This document shows, piece after piece, positions 1-8,686 of a stretch of 64,000 nt of DNA. Location of the stretch: positions 2,480,001 through 2,544,000 of the forward strand of contig NZ_CP010310.2 in NCBI RefSeq assembly GCF_000815105.2. Direction: 5' to 3'. The DNA is from Pandoraea pulmonicola (GTDB lineage: Bacteria > Pseudomonadota > Gammaproteobacteria > Burkholderiales > Burkholderiaceae). The translations under genes and the position numbers were made by a program. The notes under the pieces were generated by a model, which saw only the letters and a list, made by a program, of their open reading frames with translations, ran no database searches and was not told the origin of the DNA. The stretch's first letter is position 1; each line of letters begins with the position of its first letter.

Positions 1-70
1 GGAGCTGCGCACGCCGATGCCGGTGTCGGTCAAGCGCCTGCACAAGGTTTGGGAGGCGCTGCAGCGTTGA
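1..70 (+). CDS. 3' end of an unidentified gene (partial)
   Basis: An open frame enters from the left edge and stops at TGA 68-70, giving about 22 C-terminal residues (ELRTPMPVSVKRLHKVWEAL, then QR). The fragment is too short for me to assign to a family. It lies in the same orientation as the beta-propeller gene about 320 bp downstream, but the gap makes an operon unlikely. Confidence 0.5.
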   Translation, partial: ELRTPMPVSVKRLHKVWEALQR

Positions 71-393
71 CCGCGAAGGGTTCGCGAAGGTGCGAAGCGG
101 GCGATGGCGTCTGGAGCCGCCGGGCCAACGTTTCCGGGTGCCATCTTTGCATGCAATTCGCGCGCCGGTTTGCGTTGCATCAGGAAGTGTCGCGATTGTG
201 TTTCGCTTGATCAAAAAAGGCGGTGCCGCGACATGCTCGCAGGGCGTTCACAGCCTACAATAGCGAGACTTTTTGCAAGCGAAACCCAATCCCGACCGCA
301 GCTCGACGCAGGGGCGGCGGTCGAGGATTCCGGGCTTCGCTCTCGATCTGCCGACAACGGCTTCAGTTCACCTTTCTCCCGAGAGACTTTGCA
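71..393. other. Intergenic region, no gene seen
   Basis: This 323-bp gap has no convincing gene. An upstream in-frame extension of the next gene (from 223) is arginine-rich and does not look like protein. A possible -10 box, TACAAT at 256-261, could serve the next gene, but no good -35 box lies at the right distance. A TTGATCAA palindrome sits near 208-215 with no known role. Confidence 0.4.
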
Positions 394-1398
394 ATGCGCA
401 AACTTCTGACCGCTGCCAGCCTGGCGGCTTCCTTCGGCCTTGCGGCGCTCGCCGGCCCGGCCGCTGCGACGACGCCCGCGGCGCCCGCGACCGGCGGCGT
501 GGTCGTCGTGCTCAATTCGGGCGACGCGAGCGTCAGTCTGATCGACAAGGCCACGCAGAAGGTCGTTCAGACGTTTCCGGTCGGCAAGGAGCCGCATCAC
601 CTGATGGCTACGCCCGACAATCAGTCGCTCATCGTGGCGAACTCGGTGGGCAACAACCTCGTATTCCTCGATCCGAAGACCGGCCAGATCCAGCGCAAGG
701 TCGAAAACATCGAGGACCCGTACCAGATCGGCTTCTCGCCCGACAAGAAATGGTTCGTGGCCAACGGCCTGCGCCTGGATCGCGTGGACGTGTACCGCTT
801 CGACGGCAAGAACCTGAGCGTCGCCAAGCGCATTGCGCTCAAGAAGATGCCGAGCCACCTGGTCTTCACGCAGGACAGCAGGCTCGTGTTCGTCTCGTTG
901 CAGGAATCGAACGAGGTCGCCGCCATCGATCTGGCCACGCAGACGGTGCTCTGGAAGATGAAGGTGGGCGACAGCCCGGCCGGCGTGTGGCTCACGCCGG
1001 GCGACAAGTATCTGCTCGTGGGCATGACCGGCGCCGACTATGCCGCCGTGGTCGACTGGCGCAACCAGAAGGTGGTGAAGACCATCCCGACGGGCAAGGG
1101 GGCGCACAACTTCCGCTCGCTCGCCGACGGCAAGCACGTGCTGATCTCGAACCGCGTGTCGAGCACGATCAGCATCATCGACCAGGACGCGCTGACCAAC
1201 GTCGGCAATATCACCGGTCTGCTGCCCGGACCGGACGACATGGAGCTCTCGGCCGATCGCAAGACGCTCTGGGTGACGTTCCGCTGGGCACGCAAGGTCG
1301 GCATCATCGACCTGGCGTCGCGCAAGCTGATCAACACCATTCCGGTCGGGCGCTCCCCGCACGGGATCTATTTCTACGACCGCGCGCCGGTGCTGTAA
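394..1398 (+). CDS. Secreted YVTN/YncE-like beta-propeller protein
   Basis: A 334-residue protein. I chose ATG 394 because it opens directly into a signal peptide: MRKLL, a hydrophobic stretch, then a likely cut after GPAAA at residue 25. The mature part is made of repeated strands of the type 'VVVLNSGDASVSLID', 'PHHLMATPDNQSLIVAN' and 'KLINTIPVGRSPHGI', typical of seven-bladed YVTN/YncE propellers. It is expected in the periplasm. Members of this family bind ligands or DNA and often have no known enzyme activity; I see no catalytic motif or heme site here. The gene ends shortly before a fatty acid hydroxylase family gene but probably does not share its function. Confidence 0.8.
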   Translation: MRKLLTAASLAASFGLAALAGPAAATTPAAPATGGVVVVLNSGDASVSLIDKATQKVVQTFPVGKEPHHLMATPDNQSLIVANSVGNNLVFLDPKTGQIQRKVENIEDPYQIGFSPDKKWFVANGLRLDRVDVYRFDGKNLSVAKRIALKKMPSHLVFTQDSRLVFVSLQESNEVAAIDLATQTVLWKMKVGDSPAGVWLTPGDKYLLVGMTGADYAAVVDWRNQKVVKTIPTGKGAHNFRSLADGKHVLISNRVSSTISIIDQDALTNVGNITGLLPGPDDMELSADRKTLWVTFRWARKVGIIDLASRKLINTIPVGRSPHGIYFYDRAPVL

Positions 1399-1461
1399 CA
1401 TCAGGGCATTGCCGCAAGCGCGCTATTGACCGGGCGTCACCACGGCGTCCGGCCCCGTTAC

Positions 1462-2499
1462 ATGTTCGATTCGCTGGTCGACGGTTCTTACGCCGCTTTC
1501 TCGGTGGCGCAGACCGAGATCTATACCCGCGTCGTACAGCCCGTGCTGTACGCCACCGGGCTGATGTCGCTTGCCGACGACGCCTTCGACGCCGTCCAGT
1601 TCTTCCTGATCGGCGTACTCCAGATCGTGCTGATGCTCGTGCTGCTGCGCCCGCTCGAGGCGCTCGCGCCGGCCGAGCGCTGGCGTGAGCGCCGCGCCGT
1701 GCGTGTCGACGTGATCTACACGCTGGTGCATCGGCTCGGGCTCTTCAATCTGGTGTTCTTCTTCGCGTTCCGTCCGCTCTTCGACAGCCTCCAGTCGTGG
1801 TTGCGGCTGGCCGGCTTCGTCAACCTGAATCTCGAAGACCTGTGGCCAGGCGTGACGGATCACGCGCTCGCGAGTTTTCTCATCTATCTGCTGGTGCTCG
1901 ACTTCGCCGGTTACTGGTATCACCGCTGGAGCCACACGTTTCGATGGTGGTGGGCGCTGCATGCCGTGCATCACAGCCAGCGGCAGATGTCGCTGTGGAC
2001 CGATAACCGCAACCATCTGCTCGACGATCTGATCAGGGCGGCGTTCTTTGCCGTCATCGCCATCGCGATCGGGGTGAGTCCGGTGCAATTCGTGCTGCTC
2101 GTGGCGGTGTCGGACTGGCTGCAGAGCCTGCAGCACACGAACACGCGCCTGCGCTTCGGCTGGCTCGGCGAACGGCTGCTCGTGAGCCCGGCGTTTCATC
2201 GGCGCCATCATGCGATTGGCGTCGGGCACGAGGGGCGCCATCGTGGGTGCAACTTCGGCGTGCTGTTCCCGTGGTGGGACATGCTTTTCGGCACCGCCGA
2301 CTTCTCGCACGCGGGTGTCGCCACCGGCATTCGCGACCAGCTCCCGCCGCCCGCGGGCCGTCTGGCCGACTATGGCGAGGGCTTCTGGGCTCAGCAATGG
2401 CTGGGTCTGCGGCGTCTGTGGGCGAGCTTGCGCCCGCGCCGGGCCGCAGGCCCCGGTTCCGATTCCGCGACCCGCACCGACCGTACCGAATCCGCATGA
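1462..2499 (+). CDS. Sterol desaturase / fatty acid hydroxylase family protein
   Basis: A 345-residue integral membrane protein. It carries the di-iron histidine clusters of the fatty acid hydroxylase superfamily: HRWSH (154-158), HAVHH (167-171) and HRRHH (246-250), among several hydrophobic segments (about 44-65, 90-105, 135-153, 193-220). The family uses oxygen to hydroxylate or desaturate lipid chains; the substrate here cannot be read from sequence. A TTG at 1426 would add 12 residues, but ATG 1462 begins the well-structured part. The stop overlaps the next start by 4 bp (ATGA), so the two genes are probably translated together. Confidence 0.82.
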   Translation: MFDSLVDGSYAAFSVAQTEIYTRVVQPVLYATGLMSLADDAFDAVQFFLIGVLQIVLMLVLLRPLEALAPAERWRERRAVRVDVIYTLVHRLGLFNLVFFFAFRPLFDSLQSWLRLAGFVNLNLEDLWPGVTDHALASFLIYLLVLDFAGYWYHRWSHTFRWWWALHAVHHSQRQMSLWTDNRNHLLDDLIRAAFFAVIAIAIGVSPVQFVLLVAVSDWLQSLQHTNTRLRFGWLGERLLVSPAFHRRHHAIGVGHEGRHRGCNFGVLFPWWDMLFGTADFSHAGVATGIRDQLPPPAGRLADYGEGFWAQQWLGLRRLWASLRPRRAAGPGSDSATRTDRTESA

Positions 2500-3419
2500 A
2501 CGATATTCTTCGCGCGCTCGGCCGCGCGCTCGTGAGCCTGTTGCACCCCCGCATGCTGTGGCTCACGGCCATGCCCTTCATCGTTTCGGGCCTCGTCTGG
2601 GGCGCCGTGATCTGGTTCGGCTGGGAGCCGTTTACCGATTTCCTGCGCGTCTGGCTGGAGCAGTGGGAGTTCACACAGTGGATCTACCGCTTCTTCAACT
2701 ACTTCGGCGTGGACAGCGTGCGCATGGCGCTCGCGCCCTTCATTCTGGTGGCGCTGCTCGTGCCGCTGATCGTCGTCACGGCGCTGCTGCTCATTGCGGG
2801 ATGGTCCATGCCCGCGGTGCTGCGGCATCTGTCGCGCCGTCACTTCATCCATCTCGAGGCCCGTCGCGGCGGCTCGTTCTGGGGCAGTCTCGGGCAATCG
2901 CTCGGCGCGACGGTGGTCTTCCTGATCGCCGCGCTGCTGACGCTGCCGCTGTGGCTCGTGCCGCCGTTCTTCGCCATCGTTCCGCCGCTGCTGTGGGGCT
3001 GGCTCACGTATCGCGTGATGACCTACGACGCGCTCGCCCATCACGCCAGCCCGGAGGAGCGGCGCCGCATCGTGCGCGAACGCCGTCTGCCGCTGCTCGT
3101 GATCGGCGTGTCCACGGGCCTTCTGGGGTCGCTGCCGACGCTGCTCTGGGTCTCGTCGGTCATCATGATCGTGCTGTTCCCGGTCATCGCTTTGCTCGCG
3201 ATCTGGCTCTATGTGGTGATTTTCGTGTTCTCCGCCCTGTGGTTCGCGCACTACTGTCTGCGGGCGTTGTCGCGGTTGCGGCTCGAAGAGGAAAAGGCCG
3301 CCCGGCATGAGCCGACGCTCGGCGCCACCGTCCTGCCGGGGACTGGCGTACCGTCGTCCGAGAGCGAGGATCTGCCGCCCGCGCCGGGCCCGCACGGGGC
3401 GCCGAACGGGTCGTCGTGA
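2496..3419 (+). CDS. EI24 domain (CysZ-like) membrane protein
   Basis: A 307-residue protein with about six hydrophobic segments (around 20-42, 82-105, 140-160, 163-182, 207-222 and 226-258). The pattern fits the EI24/CysZ family. CysZ of E. coli is a sulfate channel, but this gene is not next to cysteine genes; the sulfate operon lies near 31 kb, so a sulfate role is only an inference. The C-terminal 40 residues are proline- and glycine-rich and probably disordered. It overlaps the hydroxylase gene by 4 bp. Confidence 0.7.
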   Translation: MNDILRALGRALVSLLHPRMLWLTAMPFIVSGLVWGAVIWFGWEPFTDFLRVWLEQWEFTQWIYRFFNYFGVDSVRMALAPFILVALLVPLIVVTALLLIAGWSMPAVLRHLSRRHFIHLEARRGGSFWGSLGQSLGATVVFLIAALLTLPLWLVPPFFAIVPPLLWGWLTYRVMTYDALAHHASPEERRRIVRERRLPLLVIGVSTGLLGSLPTLLWVSSVIMIVLFPVIALLAIWLYVVIFVFSALWFAHYCLRALSRLRLEEEKAARHEPTLGATVLPGTGVPSSESEDLPPAPGPHGAPNGSS

Positions 3420-3524
3420 AAGTGGCACAATCGTCGGATTGCGATCCGGGCGCCGGGTCGCGCCGCGCGACGGCAACCGGGAAGTCCCTCTCAGTCCCCC
3501 CTGACGACAAATAAAGGAAGCATC

Positions 3525-4364
3525 ATGGCGGTCGGCATCATCATCATCGGCGACGAAATCCTCTCCGGGCGTCGCCAGGACAAACATCTGCCCAAGATCA
3601 TCGAACTGCTCACCGAGCGAGGCATGCAACTCGGCTGGGCGGAGTACGTTGGAGACGATCCGGTGCGCATTACCGCCACGCTGCGCCGCACCTTCGCGAG
3701 CGACGACATCGTGTTCGTGACCGGCGGCATCGGCGCGACGCCCGACGATCACACCCGCCAGTGCGCGGCCGCGGCGCTCAACGTGCCGCTCGTGCTCACA
3801 CCGGAAGCCGAAGCGCTCATCATGGAGCGCATTGCCGATACGAGCCCCGACGGCCGCGCCGACATGAGTCAGCCCGACAACCGACACCGTCTGAAGATGG
3901 GCGAGTTTCCGGTCGGCGCACGCGTTCTGCCCAATCCGTACAACAAGATTCCGGGCTTCTCGGTCGAACGGCATCACTTCATGCCAGGCTTTCCGGTCAT
4001 GGCGTGGCCGATGATGGCCTGGGTGCTGGACACGTATTACGCCGACCTGCATCACCTCACGCAGCACGCGGAACGCTCGGTGCTGGTCTTCGGACTGGCG
4101 GAATCGACGCTCACGCCGCTCATGGAAACCATCGAGGCCGAGTATGAGGGCGTGAAGGTGTTCAGCCTGCCCAGCGTGGGCGATGCGCAGCGCGGCGGGG
4201 TTTATGCGCGGCGTCATATCGATCTGGGAGTGAAAGGCGATCCGGCGCTGGTCGGTGCGGCGTTCGAGCGACTGCTCGCCGGCGTGAGTACGCTGGGCGG
4301 CGAAATCATTCACCCGGCCGATGCCGTGGCCGTGCCGGAAGGGACGGCGCACGTGGCGAAGTAG
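3525..4364 (+). CDS. Molybdopterin-binding (MoeA/MogA/CinA N-domain) protein
   Basis: A 279-residue protein opening with MAVGIIIIGDEILSGR and carrying TGGIGATPDD (66-75), the hallmark of the MoCF/CinA-N fold. It lacks the C-terminal CinA nicotinamide mononucleotide deamidase domain, so it is a stand-alone 'competence/damage-inducible A-like' protein. Its partner or substrate is unknown. A good ribosome site (AAAGGAAG) precedes ATG 3525. The 105-bp gap from the previous gene allows either read-through or its own promoter. Confidence 0.85.
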   Translation: MAVGIIIIGDEILSGRRQDKHLPKIIELLTERGMQLGWAEYVGDDPVRITATLRRTFASDDIVFVTGGIGATPDDHTRQCAAAALNVPLVLTPEAEALIMERIADTSPDGRADMSQPDNRHRLKMGEFPVGARVLPNPYNKIPGFSVERHHFMPGFPVMAWPMMAWVLDTYYADLHHLTQHAERSVLVFGLAESTLTPLMETIEAEYEGVKVFSLPSVGDAQRGGVYARRHIDLGVKGDPALVGAAFERLLAGVSTLGGEIIHPADAVAVPEGTAHVAK

Positions 4365-4449
4365 AACGGGCGCGCATCTGCCACGCAGGGCGCGGTTGCG
4401 CGACGGTCGTGGTGCGACGACTTCCGTCTGATCTGGACAATACAAGAAG

Positions 4450-4478
4450 CGGCGCTTGCCTTTGACGGGCAAGCGCCG
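4450..4478. terminator. Bidirectional hairpin between convergent genes
   Basis: CGGCGCTTGCC pairs with GGGCAAGCGCCG around a 6-nt loop, between the convergent molybdopterin-binding gene and the alcohol dehydrogenase gene. There is no long T-run, so strength is uncertain. Confidence 0.6.
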
Positions 4479-4560
4479 TTGTCATTTCGAGACGTTCGAT
4501 GCATGCGATACCGTCGTCACGCGCAACGCACTCGAGCCACGTAACGTGACGACGCGGCGA

Positions 4561-5577
4561 TCAGAATCCGGCGAGTACGAGTTTGCCGATGGTGCGTTCG
4601 CCTTCGAGCTGCGCATGTGCACGTCGCAGGTTCACCGCGTTGATCGGGCCAATGACTTCGCCGACGGTCGTGCGCAACGTACCGGCGTCGACCAGGCGCG
4701 CCACCTCGGTGAGCAGCTTGTGCTGCGCGATCATGTCCGGCGTCTCGTACATCGCGCGCGTGAACATGAACTCCCACACGAACGTCGCGCTCTTGCTCTT
4801 GAGCAGGCCGATTTCCAACGGTCCGGCGTTCTCCACGATCGAGCAGATCTTGCCTTGCGGCGCGACGACCTGCGCCATGGCCGGGAAGTGCGAGTCCGTG
4901 TCGTTCAGGCACAGCACGTAGTCGACCTGCGGCAGCCCGAGCGCCTGTAATTGCACGGGGATGTCCTGTGTGTGATCGACGACGTGCTGCGCGCCGAGCT
5001 GACGGCACCAGTCGCTCGATTCCGGCCGTGATGCCGTGGCCACGATCGTCAGGCGCGCCAGACGTCTCGCAAGCTGGATCGCGATCGAGCCCACTCCGCC
5101 CGCACCTCCCACAATCAGGATCGACTTGCCTTCGTCGGCACCGTCGGGGGCGATGCCAAGCCGATCGAACAGGGCTTCCCATGCTGTAATCGTCGTGAGT
5201 GGCAGGGCGGCCGCGCTCACGAAGTCGAGCGACGTCGGCATGTGGCCAACGATGCGCTCATCCACCAGATGGAACTCGCTGTTGGCACCCGGACGCGTGA
5301 TGCTGCCCGCGTAGTAGACGGGGTCGCCGACCTGGAACAGCGTGACGTCCGGCCCGACGGCGGCGACGGTTCCGGCCGCGTCCCAGCCGAGCACTCGCGG
5401 GGCGTCCTCCACTTTGTCCTTCGGAGCGCGCACCTTCGTGTCGACGGGGTTGACGGAGATGGCCTCCACCTTGACCAGCAGGTCGCGGCCGATCGGCGTC
5501 GGTGTCGGCAGTTCGACGTCTTCGAGCGACATGGGGTCGTCGATGGGCAAATATCGGGTCAATCCTACGGCTTTCAT
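4561..5577 (-). CDS. Zinc-binding-type alcohol dehydrogenase family protein (quinone oxidoreductase-like)
   Basis: A 338-residue medium-chain dehydrogenase/reductase. It has an N-terminal GroES-like domain (VLGWDAAGTV 62-71, VGDPVYYAG 83-91) and a Rossmann NADP-binding motif GGAGGVGS (157-164). The cysteines that bind structural zinc in true alcohol dehydrogenases are absent, so it is probably a zinc-independent NADPH:quinone or enone reductase. It is transcribed away from the LysR gene at 5732, the usual layout for a regulator and its target. The substrate is not known. Confidence 0.85.
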   Translation of the reverse strand: MKAVGLTRYLPIDDPMSLEDVELPTPTPIGRDLLVKVEAISVNPVDTKVRAPKDKVEDAPRVLGWDAAGTVAAVGPDVTLFQVGDPVYYAGSITRPGANSEFHLVDERIVGHMPTSLDFVSAAALPLTTITAWEALFDRLGIAPDGADEGKSILIVGGAGGVGSIAIQLARRLARLTIVATASRPESSDWCRQLGAQHVVDHTQDIPVQLQALGLPQVDYVLCLNDTDSHFPAMAQVVAPQGKICSIVENAGPLEIGLLKSKSATFVWEFMFTRAMYETPDMIAQHKLLTEVARLVDAGTLRTTVGEVIGPINAVNLRRAHAQLEGERTIGKLVLAGF

Positions 5578-5731
5578 CGATTTTCTCCTGTTGATGACGG
5601 GATGTCGCCAGTTGCGGTAAGGCGCTGGCGATGCCCGCGATGCTCGCGATGGAATAGGGAAAAGATTACGGCTGGTCGATTGATTTGATAATCCGCATAA
5701 TGCTGAAAATATTTTTTGGAATATCCATCAA

Positions 5732-6670
5732 ATGGCATTGGACCTCGATGCGGTCGCATTGTTCGTCCGCGTGGCGGCGCTGGGCAATGTATCGGCCGCC
5801 GGGCGCGAGCGGGGACTGTCGCCGGCAACCGCCAGTACGCGTCTGGCGCAGCTGGAAAGCGCACTCGGCGCGCGCCTGTTGCACCGGACGACGCGTCGCG
5901 TTGCGCTCACGCAGGAAGGCGAGCAATTCCTGTCGCAGGCACAGGGCCTGCTCGCAGCCGAAGCCCAGGCGCTCGCGAGTGTGGGACAGGGGTATGCCGC
6001 ACCGCGGGGACGCCTTCGCGTGTCGTGCTCGTCGTCGTTCGGGCGTCAGCATGTCTCACCGGCACTGCCCGTCTTTCTGGCGCAGTACCCCGGCATCTCG
6101 CTCGACTTCCGGCTCACGGATCGGGTCGTCGACCTGATCGAAGAGGGGGTGGATCTGGCGATTCGCGTGGGGGCGTTGCGGGATTCGTCGCTCGTTGCGC
6201 GCAAGCTCGCCCCCAACCGACGCACGCTATGCGCGTCGCCCGCCTATCTGGCCACACGCGGTGTGCCGAAGCATCCGGGCGATCTCGCGTCGCATGATTG
6301 CCTGATCCTGGGGGAGCGGCGCGACTGGCGTTTCGTCACACCGGGCGGCGCGCTCAACGTGCGGGTGAGCGGACGGCTCGCGTCGGACAACGGCGAGGTG
6401 CTGCGCGACGCCGTGCTGGCCGGACTCGGCATTGCGCTGAAGTCGACCTGGGACGTCGGCGCGCACCTGCGGCGCGGGGAGCTGGTGCCGGTGCTGCCGG
6501 CGTACCCGCTGGCCGAGGAGGTCGCGATCTGGGCCGTCTACCCGAGTCGGGCGTTTGTGCCGCCGAAGACGCACGCGTTGATCGAGTTCCTGCAGGCGCG
6601 TTTCGGCCCGGTGCCGTATTGGGATGCCGGGGACGCGGAGGGTGGGCAGGGGGCCGCGCCGGGACGGTGA
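5732..6670 (+). CDS. LysR family transcriptional regulator
   Basis: A 312-residue protein with an N-terminal winged helix-turn-helix (about 1-60; ALGNVSAAGRERGLSPATAS is the recognition region) and a C-terminal effector-binding domain (about 90-290, including DFRLTDRVVDLIEEGVDLAI). Divergent from the dehydrogenase gene at 4561-5577, which it probably controls. The 154-bp shared spacer is AT-rich compared with its surroundings and holds ATTTGAT (5683-5689) and its inverse ATCAAAT (5727-5733), the latter overlapping the start codon. The inducer is unknown. Confidence 0.88.
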   Translation: MALDLDAVALFVRVAALGNVSAAGRERGLSPATASTRLAQLESALGARLLHRTTRRVALTQEGEQFLSQAQGLLAAEAQALASVGQGYAAPRGRLRVSCSSSFGRQHVSPALPVFLAQYPGISLDFRLTDRVVDLIEEGVDLAIRVGALRDSSLVARKLAPNRRTLCASPAYLATRGVPKHPGDLASHDCLILGERRDWRFVTPGGALNVRVSGRLASDNGEVLRDAVLAGLGIALKSTWDVGAHLRRGELVPVLPAYPLAEEVAIWAVYPSRAFVPPKTHALIEFLQARFGPVPYWDAGDAEGGQGAAPGR

Positions 6671-6730
6671 GCCCGGCGGCGGGGAAGAATTGAGCTTGGT
6701 CGACGTTGGCGACGGGGCCGCCAGAGCATC

Positions 6731-7165
6731 TCAGTGCAGGCGGTGTGAGCGAGAGGCTTGCGCGCTGCTGTCTTCGTGGCCGATGGCCGGGCTGGCGTGG
6801 TGCAGGACGAGCCGCCAGCCGTCCGCCTCCTTCAGATAGACATTGGTCGCCAGCACGAACGCGTAGCGCGCCTCGGGATGGGATTCGACGAGGATCTGCT
6901 CGAGCACGTTATGCACGGCGCAAAGCGGGTTGTGGGCGACCTGCAGATGACTCACCGCGACCTGCAGGCCGCCATGGGTCAGCATCTGCCGCCAACTGGC
7001 GCGCACGGCCGCCGGCCCGACGTGCCGCGGCCCCGCGGGATGGATGCAGACGATTTCCTCGTCCTCCGACCAGACGTCCATCAGTGCGTCGGTGTCGCCG
7101 GCGCGCAACGCTTCGTAGTACGCGTGCTCGGCGTCTTCCGGGCTCAGGTATATGGCTGCGGGCAT
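6731..7165 (-). CDS. NTF2-like / SnoaL-like protein
   Basis: A 144-residue protein of the cone-shaped NTF2-like fold (DUF4440/SnoaL type): AYYEALRAGDTDALMDVWSE near the N-terminus and ATNVYLKEADGWRLVLHHAS at the end. Members bind small hydrophobic molecules or act as isomerases or detoxifying enzymes; no specific activity can be assigned. It stands alone, convergent with the LysR gene and followed on the other side by the Fnr gene in the same orientation, 280 bp away. Confidence 0.75.
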   Translation of the reverse strand: MPAAIYLSPEDAEHAYYEALRAGDTDALMDVWSEDEEIVCIHPAGPRHVGPAAVRASWRQMLTHGGLQVAVSHLQVAHNPLCAVHNVLEQILVESHPEARYAFVLATNVYLKEADGWRLVLHHASPAIGHEDSSAQASRSHRLH

Positions 7166-7416
7166 AGCGACGGCCTCCGTCGGCGTGATGCACCGGGCGG
7201 TACGTTCCAGCGGTGGGGAGTCAATGTGTCAGGCGGCCCGGCGAACGCGCCGATTATGGAGGGTTTGTCCGAGCTTGTCGACGTTGCGGCGCTTGCGCGG
7301 GCGTCCGTTCGCGGCGACGCGCGACTCTTGATCTGGCGCAAGGCGGGCGGCCCGTCGGACCGGTAGCTTATCGGTAACGCGGGGAAGCGTTATCTGGTGA
7401 GGTGTTGAAAGGCGAA

Positions 7417-7436
7417 GGGGGCGCGTTGGCGCCCCC
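7417..7436. terminator. GC-rich hairpin just after the fnr gene
   Basis: GGGGGCGC and GCGCCCCC pair around a 4-nt loop, 10 bp beyond the stop codon of the minus-strand fnr gene. It probably ends that transcript, but a clean T-run is lacking. Confidence 0.55.
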
Positions 7437-7445
7437 GGTTGCCCA

Positions 7446-8174
7446 TCAGCAGGGCGCGCCGGCGAGTTCCCGCAGCGCGGTGGCGTCGATGATTTTCACG
7501 TGACGCTGGCGAATTTCGATCATGCCATTCTGCGCGAAGCGCGAGAACAGGCGGCTGACCGTTTCGAGCTTGAGGCCCAGGAAGCTGCCGATTTCCTCGC
7601 GGCTCATGCGCAGCACGAATTCGTTGGCGGCGTAGCCCCGGGCGGCAAGCCGCTCGGAGAGGTTGAGCAGGAAGACGGCCAGCCGCTCTTCGGCGCGCAT
7701 GGTGCCGAGTGCGAGCAGTTGCTGGTGTTCATTGCGGATTTCCTGGCTCATCAGCCGGTGCAACTGGCGCTGCAGCGATGGCACCTGGCGCGAAAGCGTT
7801 TCGAGTTCGCCGAAGCGGGCGATGCACAGCTCGCTATCCTCGAGCGCGATGGCCGTGCTCGGATGATGGTTGTCGGCCACGGCGTCGAGACCGATCAACT
7901 CGCCTTGCAAGTGGAAGCCGACGACCTGCTCGCGACCGTCAGGCGCAGTGACGCAACTCTTGAGCGAGCCAAAACGGATGCCGTAGACGGCATTCAGCGG
8001 ATCGTTGGCGTGATAGAGCACTTCGCCCTTCTTGAGGCGGCGGCGTTCGTTGACGAGTGCGTCCAGTCGATTCAGCTCCGGTTCCGGGATGCCGACCGGC
8101 AGGCAGAACTGCCCCAGCGAGCAGGTGGAACAACGGGGCTGAGCGATGGGAATGCGACCGTTTTCGGTGGTCAT
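7446..8174 (-). CDS. fnr: Fnr-type oxygen-sensing transcriptional regulator
   Basis: A 242-residue Crp/Fnr protein. Cysteines 15, 18 and 24 (C-X2-C-X5-C) plus C117 (EDSELC) match the four ligands of the oxygen-labile [4Fe-4S] cluster of E. coli FNR. The cyclic-nucleotide-like barrel is followed by a long dimer helix and a C-terminal helix-turn-helix whose recognition helix (LETVSRLFSRF) keeps the E..SR residues that read TTGAT half-sites. It should activate low-oxygen respiration genes. I found no clear TTGAT-N4-ATCAA site near it. It is monocistronic, with a hairpin directly downstream. Confidence 0.93.
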   Translation of the reverse strand: MTTENGRIPIAQPRCSTCSLGQFCLPVGIPEPELNRLDALVNERRRLKKGEVLYHANDPLNAVYGIRFGSLKSCVTAPDGREQVVGFHLQGELIGLDAVADNHHPSTAIALEDSELCIARFGELETLSRQVPSLQRQLHRLMSQEIRNEHQQLLALGTMRAEERLAVFLLNLSERLAARGYAANEFVLRMSREEIGSFLGLKLETVSRLFSRFAQNGMIEIRQRHVKIIDATALRELAGAPC

Positions 8175-8686
8175 GGAGGCCCTTGAAGTTATTATGTGAG
8201 TTTACCATGAGGCGTGCACTCGTCGTTCCGTACGACGGAGGGCATGGCCTTGTGCGGGCGATGCGTGCAGTGCTGGCGGCCCCGATAGAGAACGCGAGCC
8301 CGCCCGCCGGCAGCCTTGCCGGGCGGTAAATCCACGTGCGCGGCGGGGTTCGGTGCGCCGTTCCCGATGCCGAGGGAGAACGGGGTGCGGCAAGGCGTCG
8401 CACGGGAGGGCGAGGGGATACATGAGCTTTCGGCTTCGACGACGCTTTACGGGCGTCAGTGTTTCAGTAATAATTGCGCACATACCGGACGTCCGTCTCG
8501 CCGCACTATCGGCCTGGGCGTTTTCCCGGCAGGTCGTTTCGAAGCATCCAGGTCGCGCCGCCGTCACTACGACCGAACACAAACGGGCGCGCGCTTATGC
8601 GAAGCGGTTACGACCGTTTCTCGTGTTCCAAGCATCCATTTATTCCTGATACCGGGTTGCCAAGCCCCCGGTTTGCTTAGTCGCAC
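8175..8686. other. Intergenic region between divergent fnr and scpB
   Basis: A 512-bp gap with no convincing gene; short open frames have no ribosome site or protein-like composition. It must hold the fnr promoter (minus strand) and a promoter for scpB. A weak candidate for scpB is TTTACG (8446-8451), 16 bp, TAATAA (8468-8473). Confidence 0.4.

Noticed and set aside
208..215. Fnr half-site palindrome TTGATCAA
   Set aside because: An Fnr site needs a 4-bp spacer between TTGAT and ATCAA; here the halves overlap.
223..393. N-terminal extension of the beta-propeller gene
   Set aside because: In frame but arginine-rich, and it would bury the clear signal peptide that starts at 394.
211..1401. 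Long minus-strand frame opposite the beta-propeller gene
   Set aside because: Antisense shadow of a recognisable gene; composition (many His/Arg/Asp/Ala) is what high-GC codon bias gives on the opposite strand.
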